From: Lachancea thermotolerans CBS 6340
Lineage: Eukaryota > Ascomycota > Saccharomycetes > Saccharomycetales > Saccharomycetaceae
Assembly: GCF_000142805.1 (NCBI RefSeq)
Contig: NC_013080.1
Coordinates: forward strand, 744,001-808,000
Direction: 5' to 3'
DNA: 64,000 nt
A model generated the notes under the pieces. The model had not been told where the DNA came from, did no database searches, and saw nothing but the letters and a program-made list of their open reading frames with translations. The position numbers were made by a program, and so were the translations under genes. Shown here in pieces: positions 1 to 9,981 of the stretch (the first letter of the stretch is position 1; the number at the start of each line of letters is the position of its first letter).

Positions 1-231
1 GAAGCCAGCCAGGAACGCGTTGAGCGGAAAGCTGTCCTTGGCCGCGCACACGAACAGAAACTGAATCACACCTACGGCCACCAGGAATGCGCAGAACGTG
101 TCTATGAGCTGTAGCTGCCTGTCGCCGCTAACCTGCTTGCAGTACGCCTTGTAGGAGGCAGAAATTGTGTCTGAGAACTTGGAAGCAGAGCTGGCCACAT
201 CCGCTTTCTTGGGGGTTGTTTTTGGCACCAT
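1..231 (-). CDS. OST2: Oligosaccharyltransferase subunit Ost2 (DAD1 family), partial
   Basis: The gene runs off the left edge, leaving the first 77 codons. The product is a small membrane subunit of the oligosaccharyltransferase complex, which transfers glycan to asparagine in the ER lumen. The visible part has a short polar N-terminus, the family's LIDTFCAFLVAVGVIQFLF first membrane segment, then the conserved FPLNAFLAGF at the cut end. The start is the first ATG of the frame. It is transcribed divergently from the phosphatase gene on its right. In S. cerevisiae OST2 (YOR103C) sits beside PIN2 (YOR104W), which lies one gene further right here, so synteny supports the name. Confidence 0.95.
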   Translation of the reverse strand, partial: MVPKTTPKKADVASSASKFSDTISASYKAYCKQVSGDRQLQLIDTFCAFLVAVGVIQFLFVCAAKDSFPLNAFLAGF

Positions 232-373
232 GATGCGGTGCGCAGGGTGCTGTTTGTGTGTGTCGGAGCTCAGGTTGGTGCTAGCAAGTCAAATTTTTAT
301 AGACTGTTGTTGAAATATATAAGAGCTTGCAGAGCACATCTCATCTCGAGCCAGGACCAAGCACCGAGCGGAA

Positions 374-991
374 ATGGAACCAGATTACGAGGAGGATGAC
401 GACCATGTATACATCAATGAGGAGACAGAGCTGGGACGCGAGAATGTGGTGATATCGCACGCGCCACGCGCGCGCATCGTGCCTCCGCTCAACTTCTGTC
501 CCGTGGAGCGTTATTTGTACCGCTCCGGTCAGCCCTCCACCGTGAACTTCCCGTTTCTACTGGATCTCAAACTCAAAACGATCATCTGGCTGGCAAATGA
601 AGAGCCTCAGGACGCGCTGCTGGAGTTCTGCGATGCGCATGCGATTCAGCTACAATTTGCTACCATTAACCCAGACGGCGGCGAGGATGACAATCCTTGG
701 GATGGTCTCACAGAGCACTCAATCATCAGTGCTTTGCGCACCATCGTCAATGTCGAGAGCTACCCGCTGCTCGTGTGCTGCGGCATGGGCCGCCACCGCA
801 CGGGTACTGTGATCGGTTGCTTGAGACGTATCATGGGCTGGAATCTGGCCAGCGTCTCGGAGGAGTACCGTCGTTTTACTGGAAGCAGAGGCGGCCGGAT
901 TCTTGTAGAACTACTAATCGAAGCATTTGACACTCAGTTAGTCGAGATCGACCGCGCTAAGGCGCCGCAATGGCTGTTGACCGCAGTCTAG
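374..991 (+). CDS. OCA1: Plant/fungal atypical dual-specificity phosphatase Oca1
   Basis: A 205-residue protein of the PFA-DSP family, related to Siw14 and Oca2 to Oca6, whose characterised members act on inositol pyrophosphates. Oca1 is needed for cell-cycle arrest after oxidative damage. The active-site loop CGMGRHRTG is intact, with the CX5R nucleophile near Cys136 and Arg142. The upstream block [13 protein letters not shown] is the usual family entry motif. The N-terminus is acidic and short, so the protein is shorter than the S. cerevisiae one. The gene converges, across PIN2, on MIC27; in S. cerevisiae OCA1 (YNL099C) and MIC27 (YNL100W) are convergent neighbours. This is what separates OCA1 from its paralogues. 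Confidence 0.92.
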   Translation: MEPDYEEDDDHVYINEETELGRENVVISHAPRARIVPPLNFCPVERYLYRSGQPSTVNFPFLLDLKLKTIIWLANEEPQDALLEFCDAHAIQLQFATINPDGGEDDNPWDGLTEHSIISALRTIVNVESYPLLVCCGMGRHRTGTVIGCLRRIMGWNLASVSEEYRRFTGSRGGRILVELLIEAFDTQLVEIDRAKAPQWLLTAV

Positions 992-1107
992 CATACTTAA
1001 CTGCGCCTGTTCACATGGGCAACATACCCGTCCCGAAAAAAAAGTGTATTTGATCGAGCGTGTTAGCTCATCGGACACCACCGAACAGGCAAAGGCATTC
1101 AGTCAAG

Positions 1108-1761
1108 ATGTCTCAGATATGCTACAAGCGACTTGCGACGCGAGGATTTGTGTCTGGCGCCAAGGACACAGCGGAAAGCTTCAAGAGTTGGGACTCGTGC
1201 ATGGATAACCGGGCGTGCAAGATCATCGCCATCGTGGGAATAGTGATAGCTTCAATTGTGGCCGTGTGGATAGTGGGATCGCTGCTGCGATGCTTTAAAT
1301 ACGGGGCAAGTGGGATATGTGAGTTCTGCTGCTGGTGTTGCGGGGCTGGGCGTCGCCGTGGCGTGCAGAGACCGATCGCGCAGCCGCACTCTCAGCCAGG
1401 CGTGGGTGGAGGCCCGCCTATGGTGGTTTACCAGCCGGTAACAGCGCCACAGGACGCGTACTACCGAGGCAACAGCTTTTACGATGAGCGCAGCAGCGTC
1501 AAGGAGCTCGAGCAGGATTTCGACCTGGAGGCGCAGAGGCCCGAAAATAAGCGGCGTGCGGCTGGCGCGCACAGAATATCGGGCGGCCGCGAGGCAGTAC
1601 CTCTGGTGTACGACGAAGATCCACGCGAGGACCATGAGCTCTCTGTGTATCACCCCCGTCTGACCACGAACGTTGCCCCACAAGGCTACACTACGCAGAC
1701 GCCCTATCCAAAGGACGAGCAGCAGTCTTACAGCAAGACCTATCGACACGGAAACTACTAG
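1108..1761 (+). CDS. PIN2: Pin2-like single-pass membrane protein
   Basis: A 217-residue protein. Its start is the ATG preceding SQICYKR; upstream codons in the same frame lack an ATG. It has a conserved N-terminal block with KSWDSCMDNRACKIIAIVGI, one transmembrane segment at about residues 39-60, and a cysteine cluster CEFCCWCC just inside the membrane (71-78), probably palmitoylated. A long hydrophilic tail contains EQDFDLEAQ and AVPLVYDED blocks. These match S. cerevisiae Pin2, a plasma-membrane protein that cycles with chitin synthase carriers and has an aggregation-prone tail. The tail here is much poorer in Gln and Asn than in S. cerevisiae, so prion-like behaviour should not be assumed. 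It is the YOR104W neighbour of OST2. Confidence 0.9.
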   Translation: MSQICYKRLATRGFVSGAKDTAESFKSWDSCMDNRACKIIAIVGIVIASIVAVWIVGSLLRCFKYGASGICEFCCWCCGAGRRRGVQRPIAQPHSQPGVGGGPPMVVYQPVTAPQDAYYRGNSFYDERSSVKELEQDFDLEAQRPENKRRAAGAHRISGGREAVPLVYDEDPREDHELSVYHPRLTTNVAPQGYTTQTPYPKDEQQSYSKTYRHGNY

Positions 1762-1848
1762 AAATAGCTCTCTTTACTCAGGAATATATATGGTATACTT
1801 GCGGTTTTCATGTTAAAGGCGTGGCGGCCAGGATTTAATTGTCTGGCT

Positions 1849-2571
1849 TTACAGGTCGAGCTTCTTGACGAGGTAGCGCCTCACTTCACCGATTCCCTGC
1901 TGCAAGCTGGCGTCGACGTTCCGGTGCACGCTAGCAGACGTCTTCTGAACCCCATCAACCAGAAGCTGATTCCAAATTTCGTGATAGCGTGCAACCAAAT
2001 CGGCGGGCAGGACGTCCTGCTCGAGCGCCTTGACGCTATTGTTCCAGGTCACAGGTGTCAGCTGCGAGAGAACAGTTCCGGTAAGGACCCAGGGGAGCAG
2101 TACTCTACTAGGAATGCTGGTCAGCACCCGGCCCAACGCACTGGGGTTTCTGGTCAGAATTCCTGCTTTTGTGGTGTTTAGTGGCGAGTCGAACCCCCAG
2201 TTACGGCGATTGCTCAGGACACGTCCTGTGAAGAAAGCACCAAGCGCAAGGGCACTTGATGGGACAAGTAGCTCTTGTTTTTCGTAATCGTCAGTTAGAA
2301 CATGCTGTGAGACATAGTCTTGGACACTCTTCCACTCGTTGGCCGCCGCGCTTTTTTGCGTATCCAGCTCGGTTTTGTAGATGTAGTACTTGTGGGTTAC
2401 GTATTTCCTAATCCCGCTGAACCAGCTGTCAAGAGCTTTGGAGTCGTAAATCTGATTGCCGGTTGGCAGGGTCTTGGTCGAGACGTCTTCAGTGTGAAGA
2501 ATATCAGGCAAAAGAGGCCCTTTAGAAGAGCCAACAAAGGCGCCCTCATCAGCGTAGAAGTTGCGGGACAT
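1849..2571 (-). CDS. MIC27: MICOS complex subunit Mic27 (apolipoprotein O-like)
   Basis: A 240-residue inner mitochondrial membrane protein of the MICOS complex, which shapes crista junctions. The ATG before SRNFYADEGAF is taken as the start, because the open frame upstream has no ATG and the homologue also begins with a short NFYxD segment. The PTGNQIYDS motif lies near residue 37. Two hydrophobic stretches lie at about 102-120 (LVPSSALALGAFFTG) and 156-174 (SRVLLPWVLTGTVLS), as expected of the ApoO fold. The C-terminal DVLPADLVARYHEIW is also conserved. It converges on the OCA1-PIN2 pair; S. cerevisiae YNL100W is next to OCA1 and AVT4, as here. Confidence 0.93.
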   Translation of the reverse strand: MSRNFYADEGAFVGSSKGPLLPDILHTEDVSTKTLPTGNQIYDSKALDSWFSGIRKYVTHKYYIYKTELDTQKSAAANEWKSVQDYVSQHVLTDDYEKQELLVPSSALALGAFFTGRVLSNRRNWGFDSPLNTTKAGILTRNPSALGRVLTSIPSRVLLPWVLTGTVLSQLTPVTWNNSVKALEQDVLPADLVARYHEIWNQLLVDGVQKTSASVHRNVDASLQQGIGEVRRYLVKKLDL

Positions 2572-2801
2572 AGGTGCTTGCTGTTCGATCAACAACTTAT
2601 TGGTGGTTTTGACAATGTTTGTTCTCCTGCTTTGGCCCTCAACCAATTTTTTAACCCATTCGAAAATTGATGATAGCCAGTAAATTGCCGTCAGTTAAAG
2701 AGTAAAATGTATAAAGATGTTAAAGCTCAAAGTTTATGCTATTAAATATGATTAGAAAGAGTTGGGATTGGTAGATTTTGGCGCGAATTATAGGATCCCG
2801 C

Positions 2802-4958
2802 TTACCCAAAAATACTTTGATATGACGTGTAAACCATGCCGATGGCTCCGAAGACAACAAGGACATAGTCGAGAAGTATAGGCCACTTCCTCCAAACGCT
2901 CTTCTCACCTGCAAAGCGCGGCTTGCTACAGCTTCGTAGGTGCAGCATAGGTGGATAAATATACACTAGTGGTATGCACGCTAGTGAGCCAACAATTGCA
3001 ACGAAAGCGTCGAGATGATTAGCGCCAAAGTAGGCCGCAATTACGACTGAACTAACAATCAGAGAGCGTACAAAATTTTTAAGCCACTTGATACGCCAAT
3101 CAAGCTTACCAGAGTTTGGCTTATATTGAATTTTGGTATGATCGCTCCGCTTAACGTAGATTTTGGTGAATTTGGGGAAGACCTTGTTCTCAATAATCGC
3201 AATGGCGGGAAATAGCTGCAAAGGAGTCGATAGGAGGATAGCAGATGAGTAGAAAAATTGTATCAAGTTGACAAGAATGCTGTCTTGCGGCAAGTTTAGC
3301 AAAATGACAGTTTGTGTTTCAGCACCGTAACTTAAGTAACCCAGGGTGGCCACGGAGACAAAGAGAACCGTAGCTGTGATTATAACCAGAGCCATAACCA
3401 AAGGAAACTTCTCAGGGTGCTTCATTGAGCTCTGAATAGGTATGATAAGACCAATTCCCTCAAACGCGAAGATTGCGGTACCCACGAATAACGTCCAGCT
3501 TTGAGAATTGAATCCTGTGACAATACCTTCCGCAGGTTTACAGTTCAAGTCGAAAAACAAATGTTTTGCCGTGAAGCCAATCACAATAACTATTCCACCC
3601 ATTACGAGAAAGTTAGCCACAAGTGAAGAGAATGACAACTTGGCTATGTTGCGAATGAATGAAAGAGGAATGAATACCACGAGCTGCAAAGCAAGCAAGT
3701 GAACAATCGTGACGCCTGGCCAGTAAAAGACATTTTCAACAAACGCGAGGAGGTTTTTGGCTGTAAAAACCACATAAGCACCTGAAAACCCAAGCTGGGT
3801 CATGACCAGGGAAAAGAGAATAATGAACTTCATCCATGGCCCATAGAGGGTTAGCCCGATATCGCCAAAGGACGAAACTTTTGTAGCTATTTTAGATTTT
3901 GTCAAGATGTAGTAGCACCAGTAGGAATATATGCCAAAGAAAACCAACATGGCCAGGGAAAAGAAGAGACCTCCATTTGAAAACGCGCCCGGCAAAAAAA
4001 GCACGCCAGTGCCGACAAATGACTTGATCATCAACAGGAATGCCTTGGTGGTTGAAGTAGTTCCTTTTGCCGATTTTGGCACTAAGATTTTTTTGCCAGT
4101 TCCTGCTTCAGCCCTAGCTAGTAATGGACTCGTTTCATCAACTGCTTGCTCCTCTGATTCCTGATCTGTATAGAACTCGTCTTCGAAGGACTCGCCTGCA
4201 AAATGGCCATAGACATATAGAAACTCCAAGAAGTTTCTTGTAAGGAATGGAACTTTTTCAGAACTATCAGGCACGGACTCGCCTGAGACAGAACTTGAGT
4301 GCAACGTCTCGGACTCGCTTGAGAGTGCCGTGTCTATAGTTTTGCCCTTGTTGTGTTTTTGCAAAATGAACTCGCGTCTAAATCCGCCAGGAACATTCAA
4401 TGCGCTTGCGTTAGATGCGGAGTGCTGTTCCTCGAGCGTCAGGTCGTCGGCAGATCGCGTCTTCTTGACCGCCTTGCCGAAAGCAGCAGGTGAGGTCATG
4501 CGGTAAAGTTCTCTGGTAATGTGCCCTCCTTGACTTTCAAGGTTAGGGTCCCTGTCAAGCAATTCTGGTCCCTGCTCAGTGTCCGAAGATTCATTCTGGC
4601 CTTTCAGTGAAAGGCTCGTTTGACTAGCCTTACGAGACATGTAGTCGTTCAAATAGTTGGTCCTCACACTGTTGAGGATCTCCTCCTGGTGCTGCTGTTT
4701 GGGCGTTTTGAAGCTGGGGGATGCCCGGTCAATAAAAATGCGCGAGTCCACACTGCGCCCTAACTGCGGACTTTTCGAAAACGTCCCAGACTTTCTCCAT
4801 TTACTGTCTCTCAGAGCCCTAGTGTACGACGATCTTCTGCTCGCAACAGACTCTGATAGCAGCAAGATCGAGTGTCGTCTGCGATCTTGCTGCTGCGGGA
4901 TGCTGATATTGGACGAGAGAGAATCGATCCCGTCGCTTTTCTTGGTTTTGGGTTTCAT
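2802..4958 (-). CDS. AVT4: Vacuolar amino acid exporter Avt4 (AAAP family)
   Basis: A 718-residue transporter with a long Ser-rich hydrophilic N-terminal half (about 1-300) followed by about eleven membrane helices beginning at TTKAFLLMIKSFVGTGVLFL. That stretch is the amino acid/auxin permease signature for the first helix. Avt3 and Avt4 export neutral and basic amino acids from the vacuole to the cytosol. Length and gene order (next to POL1 and MIC27, as YNL101W) favour AVT4. The cytosolic tail has many Ser/Thr sites (RRHSILLLSES, RRSSYTRALRDSK) that could be kinase targets, which is inference. Confidence 0.92.
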   Translation of the reverse strand: MKPKTKKSDGIDSLSSNISIPQQQDRRRHSILLLSESVASRRSSYTRALRDSKWRKSGTFSKSPQLGRSVDSRIFIDRASPSFKTPKQQHQEEILNSVRTNYLNDYMSRKASQTSLSLKGQNESSDTEQGPELLDRDPNLESQGGHITRELYRMTSPAAFGKAVKKTRSADDLTLEEQHSASNASALNVPGGFRREFILQKHNKGKTIDTALSSESETLHSSSVSGESVPDSSEKVPFLTRNFLEFLYVYGHFAGESFEDEFYTDQESEEQAVDETSPLLARAEAGTGKKILVPKSAKGTTSTTKAFLLMIKSFVGTGVLFLPGAFSNGGLFFSLAMLVFFGIYSYWCYYILTKSKIATKVSSFGDIGLTLYGPWMKFIILFSLVMTQLGFSGAYVVFTAKNLLAFVENVFYWPGVTIVHLLALQLVVFIPLSFIRNIAKLSFSSLVANFLVMGGIVIVIGFTAKHLFFDLNCKPAEGIVTGFNSQSWTLFVGTAIFAFEGIGLIIPIQSSMKHPEKFPLVMALVIITATVLFVSVATLGYLSYGAETQTVILLNLPQDSILVNLIQFFYSSAILLSTPLQLFPAIAIIENKVFPKFTKIYVKRSDHTKIQYKPNSGKLDWRIKWLKNFVRSLIVSSVVIAAYFGANHLDAFVAIVGSLACIPLVYIYPPMLHLRSCSKPRFAGEKSVWRKWPILLDYVLVVFGAIGMVYTSYQSIFG

Positions 4959-5321
4959 GTATGGTGAGATCCTAGGATGCTTATCCGATGTCTTTTTCTT
5001 CTGGGAACACGGTGGGCTTAGTGATACTCGTATTTCTTAACAGTCAACTTTCATCGGGTTTCATTATCAGTTAGCTGGTCGCAGTTCCTGAAAATCTATC
5101 CCCTGTGACAGAGGTGAGAAACAAGAACGATAAAGAATCAACCACACAAAGCGCCTAGTCGTGACCTCTTATTTACTACTCTTGCATATGTACGATGGAA
5201 CAATCTTCTCGATGGCTTACAGAATCATCGAACTGCATGTTCTTTGCATGATTAAATATTTCGAACCTAAATGTAGCACCTTCGCAAACACGATATCTAT
5301 ATAGGTGTCGCTAGTTGGTTA
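4959..5321 (-). promoter_or_regulatory. AVT4 upstream region and POL1 3' region
   Basis: A 363-bp spacer between the AVT4 start and the POL1 stop; both genes are transcribed leftward. The POL1-proximal half is A+T-rich, as expected for a 3' UTR and terminator. I saw no coding potential, no tRNA boxes and no clear transcription-factor motif that I would name. Confidence 0.5.
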
Positions 5322-8300
5322 CTACACAGCAAATATGGCATCCATGTCGACAAAGCGACGTGCACAATTTGCCAAATATTTTTGAACCACAGAGCTCATT
5401 ACCTGAAAGAGTTCCCTGTTTTGCTCTCCTAACGCGAGCAACTGAGACGTTGGAATTTTTGCCTCTGGCGCGTCTGGATGATCAGGTTTGTAAAGGGGCT
5501 TCACAGCGTCTTTTTTGTTTTTATCCACATCAAACAGTGACTCAAAGTAGAGAAGCTGGTTGTAAAGTTGCTTATCTGTGTAGCGGTAGCGCATGACCCC
5601 CATGCAGTTTTCATTAAGACACCGCTTGCCAAAAACAGATACCTGCCTGGTATTGTTTCCACAAGTTGGGTCATCACAGGCTAGGTAGCCGGCGTAGTAC
5701 ATAGAGATATGCGAACGGATGGCACTCTCGAGCTGTGCGCTCATTTGCAGCGGCGCAAATGTGTGCTGGCAGGATGAACACTGGAGACCACTGTAGCTCA
5801 TCTGGTAGCGTTTGGATGCGACAATGCCTCCAAAAGGAAATCTTTGTTGACAGCCAGAGCATTGAAACGTTAATGCGGCAACATCCTTGAACCTTTCTTC
5901 GTCAGAAATAGAGCTTTCTAGCGGCTGAAGGCTGCCAGAGCTGCTACCGTTAAGCTCTCCGTTCGCTCCTGCACGGTTTATGAACCGCCTGCTATCAAGA
6001 CCTAAGGACTCGCTAAGTCTGACAATGTCAAAACTCTCGATCCTTTCAAGCAGCCTTTCGACCGGAGCGAAAATTTGCTTCTCAAGGTAAAATTGCGGAT
6101 CAGGACGTAGGTTATTATTCTTCACCATCACCTCATTCAAGACCCTAGCTCTCTCGGCAGGAGACAGTGAGCTATCGTCCTCGACACCCTCTTGTTTCGT
6201 AATGACGAAGGTGATGACGCTTCCAGCTTTAACAACACGGCCTGCTTCTCTCATTCTTAGAGCAGCCTGAACTGCAGGCATATTTTTACCGCCAGGGTAA
6301 GCCTTAGGGTCTTTCGAAAGCCGAGTGTTAATCTTGTACTTATCCACCCTAATAGTGTTATTTTCCACTTTCTCTCTAATGTCCTCCAAATACTCATAAA
6401 CATCTTGAAGTGCTGTCTCAGGTTCTTTATCTGAGAGGATAGTTTCAAGGACATGCGTGGAAACTTCCTTCGAAAGTGGACAATATTCACGACGTCTCAT
6501 GTCTAAGCCTTTAACTTCAAGCAGTGTTTTCTCTGCCCCAGACTTATCAAATACTACTGTTAAAGCGGCATACTTCTTCTTCGCGTGTAGAAGTAGTTTC
6601 CTGAAGACGTTGTCCGTATCAATTTCCAGCAAGCGATAGCGCTCATTGACCAGCTTTTTGAAGTTTTCTCCAATTTTGATTGCTTCCATGTAACTGTCGG
6701 AACCGGTATCAATCATGACAGAGTCTGTGTCACCATAAACCACTGTGAGTGCTAAACTTTCTGCGAGTTGTCTGGTGTTCATTAAAATTTCTCTTCCCTT
6801 GTTGGTAACGAGCATAGCTAGGGGCTTTGCGTAAAACCTGCTGTTCACGTATCCCAAACAGCCATACATGGAATTTGCTGTTAGCTTTAAGGCCTGTTGC
6901 CTAATATCACATTGTGTTCTTTTATGAGGATCTGGCTCAGTTTTGAGCAGCTTCTTCACCTCTCGACGTTTTTGCACTAAACTAGCTAGCAGCCGTGGCA
7001 AGACACCTTGAGCCATCTCTGATGAAGGAACATTAGGCAGCTCGTCAATATTTGAGGGGTCTCGTTCAACAGTTGTGAAGCAGATGTTGTACTCCTGGAT
7101 GATAGAAGGATACAGAGAGTTGAAGTCCATGACAAGGACGTAATTTTTATGCAGCCCTTTTTCAGGTTCGAAAACAAGTCCACCTTGATACTTAGCTTTC
7201 TTGGAACTAACTTGAACTTCGTCACCACCGTCAAGACCAGCTTCTTCTCTAGCCCTTTGCTGTCTTTGGTTCCTCATGCTCTTTGTTTCCTTGTCTGGTA
7301 CGATGTAGTTGTTTCTTTCAAATTCATGAAGCAGAATATACTCATTCCGACCTGCTCGCGTACCACCGAGCGTTTGGCACCATGCGTTACCTGCCAAAAC
7401 CGTTAGCTGCTTAGTGAGCGACAATATCTGAATACGAAATGCGATTTCAGCAGAAATCAAAGCATTCGACACATTTTCTTGTAGAGCCATTATCATAGAG
7501 TTGACATCGTTTTGATACTGGGGATTTTGGTAATTTATCTCCAGCGCGCGCTGCTCTTTTTGACATGTTACCTGGTACATCTCCGGTAGATCCCAACTTT
7601 GACATTTAGGTGTTAATGATTGCCCCATTTCATTAGATATGTCACAGAGAAGACGACCTGACAAAATGTCTCGATTATAAAATTGGTTCATGCTAGGATT
7701 CTTGCCAAATTTATCAGGCCATGATTTTCTCGCTCGGCGGCCTAAACAGCTAAAGGTGGGTATTTTCAGTTCAAAACACCTGTAAAGAATTGTGTCAAGC
7801 GCGACATTTTCCAAGCGATGCCCTATAATCACGTCTGGATCTGAAGACTTCATCATAGCGCAAAAACAGCTGAGAAGGGCCTTTTCATTATTGAACAAGC
7901 GGAGATTACCAGTTAAGTTCTTTTTGGCTAGGTGCGTTAGCCCGGTAGGGAAACTCGATCCGACTGGGGGCCTTACCAAGGTGATAGTGTCATTTGGAGC
8001 TAGATCCTCTGGGATTGGTAGATCCTGTGCGAGGTTTTTGTATTGGGAAAGTGTTATACTCACGATTTCTTGCTTGTTCTCTTTTGAGCTCATTATGGTT
8101 TGAACGGCTAGCGAAGCACAATTCAAGTTGGGAACATGTTTATCTGAAGTAGGTTCAATACTGGAAGGTTGCGATACCTGTACTTCAATATCACAGTGAG
8201 AGGCGTTAGATAGTGCTGAAAAGTCACCATTGTTTATTTCTAGCCAACACGGCCCCATAACTTTTTTCTGGACCACGAAACTCTCAAATATGTTTGTGTT

Positions 8301-9683
8301 ACCACCAAATACATGATGAAAGGTGTCACCTTCTAAATCAGAGGGGATGGTAACATTTCTGTTCTTGGGAGTCCTGTACGGCAGTAGCACTTTCAGATAT
8401 TCGGACTCATGAGGAATACCAGGTAGCTCGAATGCATATTTTTTAATTTCAGGTTTAGCTCGGATGTTTTCTAATCCATACTTTTCCATTAGGAGCGGGA
8501 TGATTTCGCCATGAACATCAGATGCCGTTTTTCCTTCTCTTGGTAAGAAAAACAACTCTCTCGAGAGATTCAGAATCTGGATCATTGCTGAAATAAGCTT
8601 GTTCTCTCGAGTACTGATTTTTCCAAAGAGTAGTAAAGTGCTGTCAACTTCCGCAAAGTCAAGCCAGTAAAACTTAAAAGAGCTAGCGTTATCACTAATC
8701 ACATCAGAGCGACTGTACCGTTTGCCTATGAAACTCAAGGACTTAGGATTTTCCTCTTTAAGTTTGGAGCTGCCCGAAGGTGTTGGTGGCGCTGTGACAA
8801 ATGGGGATGATTGTACCGAGGACCGAATATCAACATTGGACCTTTGTGAGGCCGCCGCACTTCTGATTGTTCTCCTGCGAAAAGTAATCTCTTCATCGCT
8901 GTCTTCTTCAGAGCTTTGACCTCCACTCTTGACAATATCTGCAGATCTTTCCTTTGTTATCGTTGGCGAGCTCTGAACATCGTCTATCATCGCCTGTAGG
9001 TCGCGATCATCTAATAAATTGGCTTTCGTTTTTGTACCGGCTAGTGGCGACGTATTTGCTCCCCCCTGAGGTGTACTGAAAGATTGTTCATCAATTTTCA
9101 TTCTTTTAATGGTCGGTGGTGTTGCGGCAGCGTTCGCCTCTCTCTTAATATTATTCTCTAATTTGGGGACCACGCGATGACTCTTAGCCCCAAAAAGCCC
9201 ACCTACCGCGGTCGATGCTTCATTCCCATCGAACTCCTGCAAAATGTCGTCGAACTCATCAAGGCTAAACTTTTTAGGCGCCTTGCTGAGAACTTTTGCA
9301 TTTTTTGTGTGTTGAGCCGCAATAATATCTCCAATCGAAGCACCAGAGCTAGATTTAACCCCTTTACCATCATTTTTGATCTTCTTGGAACCCTTTGCAG
9401 CCCTTTCTCTTGGTTTGTCGTCCTCTTCTGATGAGTAGTTTTGGTCCCTGTTGCGGTCATCCCATTCATCAACACCTCTATCCACATATCCGAGACCATC
9501 GTCATCTACCACAAAATCGTCTCGAAGCAATTCCTGGCGCTTCATGCTCCTAAATTCTTCTTCATCTATCAGGTCATACACTTTGTCGTCGGTTTCATCT
9601 TCTTCATAAAGGCTCTTTGAGGACTTGTTTTGACGAGCATGCTGCAGCTTCTTAAGCAACTCTATCCTGTTCTTGGCACTCAT
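5322..9683 (-). CDS. POL1: DNA polymerase alpha catalytic subunit
   Basis: A 1453-residue family-B polymerase, the catalytic subunit of the Pol alpha-primase complex that extends RNA primers at origins and Okazaki fragments. The start is the ATG of MSAKNRIELLKKLQ, since the frame extends upstream only through non-ATG codons. The N-terminal motif LRDDFVVDDDGLGYVDRG is typical of the family. Polymerase motif A DFNSLYPSII starts at about residue 853, motif B is KLTANSMYGCLGY, and motif C YGDTDS lies at 983-988 with both catalytic aspartates. The C-terminal zinc modules, which bind the B subunit, span cysteines from about 1275 to 1360 with all pairs present. The gene is divergent from VAM3, with cell-cycle boxes between them. 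Confidence 0.98.
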   Translation of the reverse strand: MSAKNRIELLKKLQHARQNKSSKSLYEEDETDDKVYDLIDEEEFRSMKRQELLRDDFVVDDDGLGYVDRGVDEWDDRNRDQNYSSEEDDKPRERAAKGSKKIKNDGKGVKSSSGASIGDIIAAQHTKNAKVLSKAPKKFSLDEFDDILQEFDGNEASTAVGGLFGAKSHRVVPKLENNIKREANAAATPPTIKRMKIDEQSFSTPQGGANTSPLAGTKTKANLLDDRDLQAMIDDVQSSPTITKERSADIVKSGGQSSEEDSDEEITFRRRTIRSAAASQRSNVDIRSSVQSSPFVTAPPTPSGSSKLKEENPKSLSFIGKRYSRSDVISDNASSFKFYWLDFAEVDSTLLLFGKISTRENKLISAMIQILNLSRELFFLPREGKTASDVHGEIIPLLMEKYGLENIRAKPEIKKYAFELPGIPHESEYLKVLLPYRTPKNRNVTIPSDLEGDTFHHVFGGNTNIFESFVVQKKVMGPCWLEINNGDFSALSNASHCDIEVQVSQPSSIEPTSDKHVPNLNCASLAVQTIMSSKENKQEIVSITLSQYKNLAQDLPIPEDLAPNDTITLVRPPVGSSFPTGLTHLAKKNLTGNLRLFNNEKALLSCFCAMMKSSDPDVIIGHRLENVALDTILYRCFELKIPTFSCLGRRARKSWPDKFGKNPSMNQFYNRDILSGRLLCDISNEMGQSLTPKCQSWDLPEMYQVTCQKEQRALEINYQNPQYQNDVNSMIMALQENVSNALISAEIAFRIQILSLTKQLTVLAGNAWCQTLGGTRAGRNEYILLHEFERNNYIVPDKETKSMRNQRQQRAREEAGLDGGDEVQVSSKKAKYQGGLVFEPEKGLHKNYVLVMDFNSLYPSIIQEYNICFTTVERDPSNIDELPNVPSSEMAQGVLPRLLASLVQKRREVKKLLKTEPDPHKRTQCDIRQQALKLTANSMYGCLGYVNSRFYAKPLAMLVTNKGREILMNTRQLAESLALTVVYGDTDSVMIDTGSDSYMEAIKIGENFKKLVNERYRLLEIDTDNVFRKLLLHAKKKYAALTVVFDKSGAEKTLLEVKGLDMRRREYCPLSKEVSTHVLETILSDKEPETALQDVYEYLEDIREKVENNTIRVDKYKINTRLSKDPKAYPGGKNMPAVQAALRMREAGRVVKAGSVITFVITKQEGVEDDSSLSPAERARVLNEVMVKNNNLRPDPQFYLEKQIFAPVERLLERIESFDIVRLSESLGLDSRRFINRAGANGELNGSSSGSLQPLESSISDEERFKDVAALTFQCSGCQQRFPFGGIVASKRYQMSYSGLQCSSCQHTFAPLQMSAQLESAIRSHISMYYAGYLACDDPTCGNNTRQVSVFGKRCLNENCMGVMRYRYTDKQLYNQLLYFESLFDVDKNKKDAVKPLYKPDHPDAPEAKIPTSQLLALGEQNRELFQVMSSVVQKYLANCARRFVDMDAIFAV

Positions 9684-9762
9684 TGTAATGTACCGAGGAG
9701 CCACTACCAGGCGTGAGGAGAAACACTGATCACTGGTGATATGAAGTCGAGTTCATTTGAAA

Positions 9763-9795
9763 ACGCGTAAAGGCAGATGTGATATCTTAACGCGT
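9763..9795. promoter_or_regulatory. Two MluI cell-cycle boxes upstream of POL1
   Basis: ACGCGT occurs at 9763-9768 and 9790-9795, each followed by TAAA, 80 to 112 bp upstream of the POL1 start. ACGCGT is the MCB element bound by MBF (Mbp1-Swi6), and paired MCBs drive G1/S expression of DNA replication genes, including POL1 in S. cerevisiae. The spacing and gene identity make this a confident functional call. The 298-bp spacer is shared with the divergent VAM3 gene. Confidence 0.88.
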
Positions 9796-9981
9796 AAAGA
9801 GTGCTCAACATCATGTGTCTATCATTGGAGACGAATTGGACAGTTTGTGTGGAAGGAAGCTGAATACCTAAGCATTCGTCGCATCAACCGATGACATCCC
9901 AAGGGTAACCGCGTTCACGAGGCTACATACCGTCGCTTTAGCTTTCAAGCTCAAGTCACTAAGTGGAGACCACAGCTAAGA

